This document shows, in pieces, positions 55,615 to 64,000 of a stretch of 64,000 nt of DNA. The translations under genes and the position numbers were made by a program. The notes under the pieces were generated by a model. It did no database searches. It saw only the letters and a list, made by a program, of their open reading frames with translations, and was not told the origin of the DNA. Position 1 is the first letter of the stretch. Each line of letters starts with the position of its first letter. Source of the stretch: Effrenium voratum (Eukaryota > Sar > Dinophyceae > Suessiales > Symbiodiniaceae); NCBI GenBank assembly GCA_963377175.1, contig CAUJNA010002868.1, forward strand, positions 334,478 to 398,477, written 5' to 3'.

Positions 55615-57035
55615 TAGACCTTGAATTCAACACTTGAGCAGTTGATCTTGCATTTCATTAAGGACTGGAACGAAGCTACTCCAGCAAAGCCAAGCGTACC
55701 CCAAGAACTTTGCCCGGGAAATCTTTCAATTGCATCAATCGAGAGAGGCCGCGTTCTTGAATTGTTTGTGTAGTCGCATACGTACTTTCTTGCTATAAGG
55801 GAAGGGACTGGGTGACCTTTAGATTTGTTTATAACCCCTAGCTCGGGAAGGAAAGGTCAGCCTCAGAAAACCATGTTTTCAAGGCCCATCAAAGTTGAAG
55901 CTCGTTTCATCAGGACCTCCTTCAAAGCGACCCCTGACTCAGCAGGTTCGTGAGCCACAGCTGAACTACAACGAGCTTAAGAACACCAAGCTTGAGCCTT
56001 GGCCCATACAGTTAAACCCAAGTGCCCAATCAAGGCTGGGCCTCCTTCATCGCCGGTTTCTCACATAGTTTCAACCCGCTGGGGGACCGCAAATGTCCTC
56101 AAAGAAAGTATGCAAACAAACTGTACGCTTTCCGGATCACACAGCAATGTGTTTTGCGTCGTCGTGCAAGGACTGAGAAGTTGATAGGTCCCCAAACAAG
56201 TATAACGTGTATTTTACCCAAATCTTGCCCGTCAACCCTGGTTGAAAAGCAGGGTCTTGAAAAAATTACGGTCCATCCACTCCATTCGGGCCCGCCTTCA
56301 ACATTTCCGGCGCTCTGCCACCGCAAAGCGCCAAGGGCGCCTGGAGACACGGGGGTTTCCAAAAACAACATTCGGTATTGGGTAGTTGGAGGCTACGCGC
56401 AATAAGATTGAACTTTGTAGCGGGTGATGGGGAATGGGAATTCAAAAGCCGTCATTTTGAGAATCGGCTCAGGCAGTCCCCGGTACCTGGAGTGAGGGCG
56501 ACTTCAAAGGTTTGACGGGCTTCCTGAAACAAGAAGCTGCACTGGGTGTGTTCACGCCCCTTGAGCTGGGCCGATGGTGAACAGGCTGAATTGGTCGGGG
56601 GGAGGCGTTTTTTTTCATATCGCTGATGCAATTGAAACATTATTGAAAGGTGAATCTCACGATTGAATGCCAACCCCAACTTGCAAGCGTTTGCCCTAGG
56701 CTTATACGTACAGTGTGGTGGCGCGCAGCGCCAGGCTTGCCAATTCATGGGATCACGCAACCCTGGATGCGGGTTCCGTTTTGTCCGCAAATCTAGCTTT
56801 CTGCATTTTAGGGTCCGCATGCTCCTGAGGTGTCGCGTGATTTCACGTGACTCTGCGTGACATTGCGTGAAAAAAACGCCCAAAAGACTTCATATTCGGT
56901 CCTTACGTGAAATTCGTGATTCTCCGTGAAACCGCGTGATTTCGGATATCTCATGACCCTCGCTATAGAGCAACATTTTAGATCCAGCTAGTTGGCACTC
57001 GTGATTTGTTCACCCTGGCTGTTCTCACGCCGGCA
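55615..57035. other. Upstream region of the Cys-rich gene
   Basis: No gene seen. The notable content is the 10-bp-phased CGTGA array at 56836-56938. Confidence 0.45.
56836..56938 (+). promoter_or_regulatory. Helically phased CGTGA repeats upstream of a gene
   Basis: CGTGA occurs at 56836, 56846, 56856 and 56866 at exactly 10-bp spacing, then at 56906, 56915, 56925 and 56934. It lies about 100-200 bp upstream of the ATG at 57036. The spacing puts each copy on the same face of the helix, as expected of a protein-binding array. The function is inferred only. Confidence 0.5.
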
Positions 57036-60000
57036 ATGGGGAAAAGGGCAGCCGCTACCCGGCCTGCTTCGAACATACCCCCGGAGTTGCAGAAGCAAAT
57101 TGATCTTGCAAAGCAACTTCACAAGCCAGTGGCAACACCTTCGCGCGGGGCGCCCTCGCCCTCGGAGAGCTTCAGCAAGTCTGACAAGTCTGCAGTGCTT
57201 TTGAAATCCCCGGAAAAGAAGAAAGCCAAGCTTGCCGACGACGCGCAGCTGGACAACAAGCCGACTTTGCGCTGGGGGCAATCGGGCACCGATGTGGAGT
57301 CGCAGGTTCCGGACGACGAGCAGCAACTCAACTGCGATTTCTGCGGCTTGCATGGCTATGACATGGGCGGCGCTACACCGTGGATCCGCAAGGCAAGGCA
57401 AACATGTTCTCGATATGTTGTTTTTCTTATGAACGCACGCGATTGCGAAAGACGGTGTCTCCCTGCAGGGCTGCGAGATCTTCTGCAGCAACACGTGCTA
57501 CGAGCAGGTGGTTGCCGACGAACGGGCGAAGGCTGAGCAGAGGTTGAAGACCATGATCAAGGAGAAGCGCAAGGCCTCAGCGCAGAAGGCTAAAAAGGAT
57601 GAGCAAGCGCCGGTCATCGAGATCAAGGACACGCCAAGCATGGAGGAGATCGGCAAGGCGCTGGCGGAGACGCCTACACAGCCTGACGAAGTTGCAGACG
57701 AAATGCAAATCGAGCAGGGTAAGGACGAGACCATGAACGCGGAGACGGGCACGACCGTCGAGCAGAAGGGTGGCACCCTGACCGAGCAGCGCAAGGACAA
57801 GAACGCGGAGACGGGCACGGTTGAGAGCAACGCGGCGGCGCATGTCGAGCAGAAGGGTTGCACGCTGACCGAGCAGGGCAAGGACAAGAACACGGAGACG
57901 GGCACGATTGAGAGCAACGTGGCGGCGCATGTGGAGCAGAAGGGTGGCACGCTGACCGGGCAGGGCAAGGACGAGACCATGAACGCGGAGACGGGCACGA
58001 TTGAGAGCAACGCGGCGGCGCATGTCGAGCAGAAGGGTGGCACGCTGACCGAGCAGGCCAAGAACACGGAGACGGGCACGATCGAGAGCAACGCGGCGGC
58101 GCATGTCGAGCAGAAGGGTGGCACGCTGACCGAGCAGGCCAAGGACAAGAACGCGGAGACGGGCACGGTCGAGAGCAAGGCGGCGTCGCATGTCGAGCAG
58201 AAGGGTGGCACGCTGACCGAGCAGGGCAAGGACGAGACCATGAACGCGGAGGCCGACACAATCGACGGCAAGGCGGTGGTGGAGACGCCTACGGAGCACA
58301 AGGGCGCCGCGCCGGCAGTCCCTTTGGAGCGCAAGGGCAGCCTCAAGCTACTACGGGACCGCCTTCACGAAGTACACGAGAGCAGGAGCTCATTCTTGCA
58401 GCTGATGATTGCGGAAGCCATCAAGATGGCAGCAGACGCCCCGCAGTTCGAGGAGCATCTCTCCAGACTGCAAGAGACGCAGAAGCTACTAAATTTGCAG
58501 GAAGAGGACCTGTGCGTGGAGTTCGAGAAGCTATCGTTGGAGCAGCCGCCGGTTGATGTGGAAGCTGTGCGCAACTCGCTTGAGCGGGCCTCAACACGCG
58601 AGATTAACGGCACGGATGACTCTTCAAAGAAGCAAGCCGCGGCAGACACAGAGGCAGCGAATTTTTTTATATTTATTAGCGCCGTTTCTGGCAACAAACC
58701 CATGCAGGCAGAGGAAAAAGCCAAGGAAGCAAGGAGGGCCTACATGAGGTTTTACAGATCAATCCGCCAACCGGTTTTCAAATTAACACGTTTTAACTGT
58801 GTGATCGCAACTATTTCCTTTTCCCTAGCTAGCTGGTGTGTTTGTGGAAGCGCCGTATTTTTCTTTTAAGGTCATCCAGATGTACCTGCAGAAGTGGCCA
58901 AGCAAGCCTTTAGCTATGATGAGCAGGGCAACGCGAAGCCGCGCAAGGGGGCGCCTATGAGGCAACTATACGAAGCGTTCTTGAGCTCCCACGAGAACTG
59001 GCAGGAGTCCCACATAGTGCTCAACGCCAAATCGTCGAGTACTTCGCGGCGTTTTGGCAGCTACAGGTGGCGCAAATTCAGCGAGATTGCTGCGGAGTTC
59101 GGGGAGGGCGTGGCCCTTGAGATGCAGGAGTTTACCCCACGTGTGCGTAGAAACACATAAACAGTTCTCGGTCGCTGTCAAATGCTTGAAGCCCGGTCAG
59201 GAGTACAAGAAGTCCCAGGGGGCAAAGTGGTACAGAGTGCACCCGGATAGGCCCACGGACCCCAATTGGAGCCTTCTCAAAATCTTTGATTCTGCCCATG
59301 AAGAACAAGCCAGCGAAGATGAGATGAACTACAACTTCACCAGCGGGGGGAATCTCGATGCCGAAGGGACCAACAACATGACGCGCCTTAGCTATATACA
59401 CATGCATATGTTTCGTGAGTATCACGCGGATGCGGTCCCAGCCCTCGTGTTGCCCAGGCGGCGCCTCATCGAAGATCAAGACGCCCGCCAAGACGGGAAC
59501 GCTGGCGGCCTTGCCGGCGACAAAGTGGCCGGCGCCGGCGGGGAGCCGACTGGGGTCCCCGGGGTGGGGGGCAACAAGATCGATAAGCCTGCAAGAAAAG
59601 CCAAAGAAAAGACTGTGAAGCAACAGGCGCAAGGTTTGCTGAAAACAACGGCAACCAAGATCACGGAATCAAAATGCTGGCGGAGCAAAATGCAGGAAGC
59701 AGCGGTGCTGCTCGGCTAAGAGCAAACTGTTGTTTACCGGTCTGAATGTTTGCGTTATAAACCGGCTCAAATCTCGACGGCAAAACCGATCCCAGGCCAG
59801 CGAACACGATTGAGGCCCTATTGAAGGACATTGATGGCCCTGCCTCGGACATGCAGACATCCTACGTCAATTTGGAAACGAAGGTGCCATGGTTTTTTCA
59901 GCATGTTTGTTGAAGTATCACACGCAGCATGAACTAGGCCGTACTGCTTGCCAAAAAAACACTTGTTGAATGCATATCTGATGAAGGTCTCCGAGGTGAG

Positions 60001-60142
60001 GACGGACGAAGATATCACGACTGCTTGTGAACTGGTGACAGCTGCGTGCTCTCGCTATCAGAACGCAGTTGTTTGTTGCCGGAAATTCATCGCAAAGCCA
60101 AAGAGTGCTGCCAAGAAGGCTGCTGCAAAGCCAAAGGCATAG
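57036..60142 (+). CDS. Cys-rich, minisatellite-bearing protein of a dinoflagellate high-copy family (about 7 exons)
   Basis: The ATG at 57036 gives MGKRAAATRPASNIPPELQK. Exon 1 (57036-57392) ends PWIRK and exon 2 (57469) starts GCEIFC; together they form a Cys cluster, CDFCGLHGYDMGG...C-x3-C-x3-C, perhaps zinc-binding. Exon 2 (to about 58653) carries the minisatellite, then helical EEHLSRLQETQKLLNLQEED. Exon 3 (58708-58765) ends RAYMRFYRSI; exon 4 (58871-59127) has HPDVPAEVAKQAFSYDEQ and FGSYRWRKFSEIAAEFGEG; exon 5 (59201 to about 59706) has WYRVHPDRPTDPNWSLLKIF and a Lys-rich tail; exon 6 is about 59796-59883; exon 7 (59987-60142) ends AKKAAAKPKA-stop. About 870 residues. The introns at 57393, 58654, 58766 and 59128 keep frame only with GC or GA donors. 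The architecture matches a very abundant dinoflagellate family; I infer a mobile-element protein. The edges around exons 5-6 are the least certain. Confidence 0.62.
57393..57468 (+). other. GC-AG intron, 76 nt
   Basis: CGCAAG|GCAAGG ... CCCTGCAG|GGCTGC. The flanking exons are both phase 0, and joining them unites the two halves of the Cys cluster. No GT donor fits. Confidence 0.7.
57742..58250 (+). repeat. Coding minisatellite, about 7 modules
   Basis: Modules of roughly 22-33 codons repeat ETGTIESNAAAHVEQKGGTL followed by TEQ and a variable linker (AKDKN, GKDETMN, AKN). All length changes are multiples of three. Long antisense frames exist because the repeat is GC-rich and stop-poor. Confidence 0.9.
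58766..58870 (+). other. GC-AG intron, 105 nt
   Basis: TCAATCC|GCCAAC ... TTCTTTTAAG|GTCATCC. Splicing here restores an Arg codon (C|GT) and joins FYRSI to HPDVPAEV. The obvious GT donor at 58749 would give a stop, which argues for the GC donor. Confidence 0.6.
59128..59200 (+). other. Possible GA-AG intron, 73 nt
   Basis: ATGCAG|GAGTTT ... GGTCAG|GAGTAC. Both exons are phase 0, and CAG|GAGT is duplicated at the two ends, so the cut position is ambiguous by several bases. Reading through would hit TAA at 59158. Confidence 0.5.
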
Positions 60143-61286
60143 TGTCGCGTACTATGCGATAGCATTTCAAGTTTCCTGCAACCCCAGTTGTGCTTTCATG
60201 TTGATGGGGACCCAGGCATTTGCTTTCGATTGCTGCAACTTGGCAACTGTGCACCCTAGCATATTTGACATGTAAAACTGTGAGACTAGTCTTATCATGT
60301 GGCCTGGTGCCGACCTGAAAGCAGGGGCAAGCTTGCTTAGACTCAGGGCCTAGGGTGTGCCCTGGACGGCAAGGCTTCAGTATTTTCGTAGCAGGGTTGA
60401 AACTTGGCTCATTGCAGCGCCGTGGTCTAAAAAAGATAGCCAACCGCTTGTGTGCGAGCAAGCCTGGCCTCTGGCTTGAAGTTGCTGTGCATCGCTGGCG
60501 CCACTCCTGGCCGAACGAGTTTGCATTCAAGCCCGGCCGATACGCAGGTGGCGATGCGCTCCCGAACAAGATTGGCCTAATTCAGAAGCGACTGCTTGCC
60601 GGGGCTGGAGCTGGAGTAACTCGAAAGCACACGAGTGCTGTTTTCAATCCCCACCAGTGCTGTTTGCACGTTTGACGACCGTTCACACGCAGTCACAAAC
60701 ATTTACAAAACCAAGGAGTGGAGCTACGTTGCTGCTCAAGACATTGCAGAGTGCATTTCCTTGGATCTTTAGCCTGCATAGTAGAGTGTGTGCAAGTGCC
60801 AGTTTGTCATACACACTTCCGCCATGTGCTTTCTGCAATGAGGAACTTGGTGAACAACTCGTCCCTGAAAGCGTTGAATCTCTGGCCCGTTGTGGAGCCC
60901 GGGGGGCGCAATCTGGTCACATGCCGCGGGATGTGGGCAGATTGATGGAAAAGAACAGCGACCTAGACAAGGAGCCGCTTGAGACCAAACCCCAGCACCG
61001 ATTTTACAAGTTGTGGAGTTTGCATTGATGACCATCACACACTCTCGAAAAGGTAATTCTTACGAGTTGTGGGAGTACAAATCGGGGCCAGGTTGCTATT
61101 GATTATAGATTCAGGGACGAGACCGAAGCTTGCAGGTGCCTATGCACACGGTCGCCTTGGCGATCAAAGATATAGAAAACCCTGAACAGCATGCCAACGT
61201 GCGCACGCCGCTGGTCTCAGCTATCACTTGTGGTTTAATTTGTTAGTTATAAACAAGCTTTGACCATTTCCCACGTTTCTCCCAAG
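60143..61286. other. Intergenic stretch, possible unresolved exons
   Basis: Open frames at 60340-60675 (LCASKPGLWLEVAVHRWRHS) and 60780-60950 are moderately protein-like but have no clear splice edges. I do not call genes. Confidence 0.35.
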
Positions 61287-62746
61287 CCGGCGCCTGCATG
61301 TTGAGGACCCTGCCAATCATCGCCCCGCATGAGCTGACACCTTGGCTTATTCGCAACAAGCTCATCCGGCTGGACAAAGGCGGGGGGAGTTGGCCAGACT
61401 TAAAGAACCCGTAGTTTGCCAATTTGTTGTTTGTTGCTTAGGCGAAGCGATCGATTTTTGGACCCATATGAAAAAGCACAATGTCGAGTGGGCGCAAGAT
61501 GTTGTACCTGGACAAACAGCTTTCTATCCAATATCTGTCTATGGAGATGACGCCCGGTACACCGACACCGGAGAAAAGATCCTGACTATTCTGGTTAGAG
61601 CCTGAACCGAACATATTTGCCTTACTCTTTGTAGTATAGCTATACGTGTAGATGCTATATGGTACAATTTCATCAACCGTATTGTCTTAAAAGTTTGCTG
61701 CGCTGAGGTTACCCTTTATGGGATACTCACAAGAAATCAATTTGGAAGTCACGATTTCCGGTGTTCTGCCTCCACATGCAGAAATCATTGGGAAAAGAAA
61801 CGTTGGCGCCGGTGTGGCGCTTCCTGCAGTGGTCGATCAACTGCCTTTACAAGAACGAGCATCCATGCAGGGATGTAGATGGCAAAGCCTGGGACCCACA
61901 ATTGGCAGGTACCCCTTTGTTCCCTGGCGAAGACCACCGTTTCAGGCTCACAGAAATTCGTGGAGATTGGAAGTGGCTCCAGGAGACTTGGAACATCAGA
62001 AGTCACTGGCGGTCAGACCGGGTGTGTCACCGATGTCGGGCGACCAAATGCACTACATGTCCGCTGTACAACTTTGATGAGAACCCTGCTTGGGCCGCAA
62101 CCGCATTGAATTTTGAAATGTTTATGGACGAAGAGATTAAAATGGCCGATCCCCACTTGAATTCCCTGCTTTGGTGCCACGGATTTCACTTCCTTATGCT
62201 GCGTCCGTGCAGTATGCACGCGATCCATTTGGGGGTCGGTTTAGACTTGAATGGGTCAACGCTGCGGACACTGCTTGATCACGGTGTTTATGGGCCCCCT
62301 CCTTTGCGCCAGCAACTTGCAACAGCGTGGGCGAGATTCCGGGAATGGCGCTACGTGCATGGGATTGCTTGCAGTCAGCCGCAGTTCCGCCCCTACATGC
62401 TTGTTTCGAGCCCGGATGACATGTGCCTCCTACGAACAAAGGTTTCTTGTTTGCAACATCCCTGAAGTGAACGCATGAGAATTGCTAGATCTCTTGCGCT
62501 TGCCACGAGGCTTACAACTCGAGAGTAATCACAAGCTTTCTGGCACACGACGCCTGCGCGCTGGTAAAAGACATGAACAAGCTCAAAGACATCGCGCCAG
62601 AGGATGTTGACATGATCCGCGAGACGGCCCTCTGTGTGTACAGATTTCATGAGCTCTACTGCCGCACTGAGGCGGGCGACCGCTTGCTCACTCAATCAGA
62701 GCCCTGGCTCAATTTGTGTGGGTTTGAGGGCTCAAGCGTCCACTGA
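61287..62746 (+). CDS. Transposase-like protein with zinc-knuckle (four exons)
   Basis: Exon 1 (about 61287-61379; ATG at 61298) reads MLRTLPIIAPHELTPWLIRN. A GC donor fits in phase to exon 2 (61442-61593): EAIDFWTHMKKHNVEW, then YPISVYGDDARYTDTGEKIL. Exon 3 (61782-62441, 220 codons) holds WRFLQWSINCLYKNEHP, IRGDWKWLQETWNIRSHW, the knuckle CHRCRATKCTTC (C-x2-C-x4-C-x2-C), HGFHFLMLRPCSMHAIHLGV and GLDLNGSTLRTLLDHGVYG. Exon 4 (62489-62746) reads ACHEAYNSRVITSFLAHDAC to SSVH-stop. The order Asp-strand, GDW, CxxC, MHxIxLG parallels large CACTA/Plavaka-type DDE transposases, and the family is widespread in dinoflagellates. Candidate acidic residues: GDD in YGDDARY and D in RGDW; the Asp normally before MH appears as Ser here (CSMH), so catalysis may be lost. 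About 350 residues; the region between exons 2 and 3 is shorter than I would expect. Confidence 0.62.
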
Positions 62747-63027
62747 AAAATATACAGCACAAACAGTTTGAATGACTTGACATTGACTCACTGGGCACCC
62801 CGGCAATTCAATTCAGCGATGATGAGGCAAAAGGCAGCTCATCGCAGCTTGAAATTGTGGCTGGTTTCTCACAAGACCGTGTTTTTTGGAACGGGGGGCC
62901 TATTTCAGAATAGACCTTTAATTTGGCTCTGCCAGCACGATGAACACCGTATCTGCTTTTGGGAAATGTGGATGGGCCCTGCCGGGTAAACCCCCAAAGA
63001 AGCACCAATTCTGATACACTCTTTCAG
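62747..63027. other. Possible exon or spacer
   Basis: A short plus frame (LTHWAPRQFNSAMMRQKAAH plus RSLKLWLVSHK, 62768 to about 62880) could be a further exon of the transposase-like gene. Splice edges are not clear. Confidence 0.3.
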
Positions 63028-63193
63028 GGCACATGCAACATTGGTGCCTTGGTACTTGAGGCAGCAAATGGCATCTACGAGGCTGGCATGGCAGGGCTGC
63101 AAAGCTATTTGAAACTGGCGCGCGCGGCTGCCTCTCGCAAGATGAGGCTTGGCGAAGACAAACTAGAGCGCGATCATGAAACCAACTTTGCAG
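63028..63193 (+). CDS. Candidate exon after the transposase-like gene
   Basis: CTCTTTCAG|GGC opens 55 codons (GTCNIGALVLEAANGIYEAG, then a helical LQSYLKLARAAASRKMRLGE) ending at GTATAACG. Both splice sites are good. It may be a later exon of the same gene or the start of another. Family not recognised. Confidence 0.45.
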
Positions 63194-64000
63194 GTATAAC
63201 GTTGGTGCAATGATTTTCTAAACAACCAAAATCAAGAGTGCTGAAGGTTGGGATCCCCTGGAAATCAACATGCAAAAAGACTCCCCCTAGCGGAAGTTCT
63301 TTTATGGGGCTTGGGCCTCGGGGTCAATGTTAAATTGCAGCCGTCCCCCCCAAACAACAAAAAGACAACAATGGTCGATGTTTAAAAGAAGTTATAACGT
63401 TGTAAAAAAAACAACAACAACCGATATCTAAGGATGCGATGGCAGATACGCCCAAAGCACCATCTAATGCACCACATGCTGCGAGATGTCAGGGATGAGT
63501 GTTGCCTGTCAGCATGCAAGGCGCATCAAAACCGTTCACATGTCCGAACGGCTTGATCAGGCTACAATTTCAAACGGTACCACTGCTATAGAGACGAAAG
63601 CACTATGCAATTCATCAAGCGAGCCCTGGCGCGGTTAAACGCAGTCTGCAGCATCAACACGAGCAGTGCGACAATCAAAGGCCATGACCAATCTCAGGCA
63701 TTGCAGCTTCTAGCCAGAGATCCACGATGGAGAGAACAATTATGCAAAAATGGTGGACAAGGTGTGGGGGCGGGGGGTACACCAAACTTCAAGCGCCTAC
63801 CCGCCCAGGTTGGGCTGCAACTACAAGGAGATCAAAAACCGCTTGCAGCTGGCGCCCTTGGAAGCCTGATGTGTGCCTGCACGCATGAGACGGTCAATTA
63901 GTTAATTTGCGCACGCTATCGCGCGCTTGTCTTGGCGCCCTATTGCCCCATAAACCCTTTAAAAGCAAGGTTGCATCAACATTGTACTTGCATTTGGGGA
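63194..64000. other. Right-hand end of the window
   Basis: An open frame at 63605-63901 (MQFIKRALARLNAVCSINTS) could include an exon, but there is no supporting motif. Otherwise nothing is seen. Confidence 0.35.

Noticed and set aside
57498..58346. Long antisense open frames (up to 282 codons) over the Cys-rich gene
   Set aside because: They mirror the GC-rich coding minisatellite; the sense frame has the Cys cluster, in-phase splice joins and family motifs.
63605..63901. 98-codon plus-strand frame near the window end
   Set aside because: No motif, no convincing splice edges and mixed composition; not enough to call a gene.

Overview
The window looks like nuclear DNA of a dinoflagellate, perhaps a Symbiodiniaceae-like or related alga. 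I infer this from four things. Many candidate introns keep the reading frame only with GC or GA donors, and many exons sit in the AG|G context typical of dinoflagellates. Genes on each side of about 50 kb run in one direction. Short inverted-repeat elements are very abundant. The right part encodes protein families that I know mainly as high-copy families in dinoflagellate genomes. No similarity search was possible, so the lineage is an inference, held at about 0.75.

Positions 1-49.5 kb are mostly repeats, with genes on the minus strand. The one unambiguous complete gene is intronless: an EF-hand mitochondrial carrier (11389-12765, minus). Around it lie short GC-rich stretches with open frames and splice-like edges, nearly all read on the minus strand. 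One run is at 3.7-5.5 kb, one exon is at 18.5-18.8 kb, and a scattered series spans 21.6-49.4 kb. Several are phase-0 exons that appear to encode related units of about 22-26 residues, followed by coiled-coil-like exons. Between them are at least six families of about 90-170 bp elements with terminal inverted repeats, often close to a predicted exon edge. There are also fold-back repeats, microsatellites and tandem arrays.

Positions 50.3-63.2 kb differ in style: plus-strand exons, introns of roughly 50-200 nt and few of the left-hand repeats. In order they hold unassigned N-terminal-like exons (50.4-51.7 kb); a basic RG-rich protein (52.2-53.1 kb); small exons (53.2-53.7 kb); exons resembling a degenerate cytosine-C5-methyltransferase fold (54.5-55.4 kb); a long Cys-rich protein with a coding minisatellite (57.0-60.1 kb); and a transposase-like gene with a C-X2-C-X4-C-X2-C knuckle (61.3-62.7 kb), followed by one more exon (63.0-63.2 kb). 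My best reading is that this block is one large dinoflagellate mobile element or a cluster of element-derived genes. It is the most interesting part of the window.

No rRNA, tRNA, CRISPR array, origin or full spliced-leader copy was recognised. Exon models outside the carrier gene were built by eye and need transcript support.
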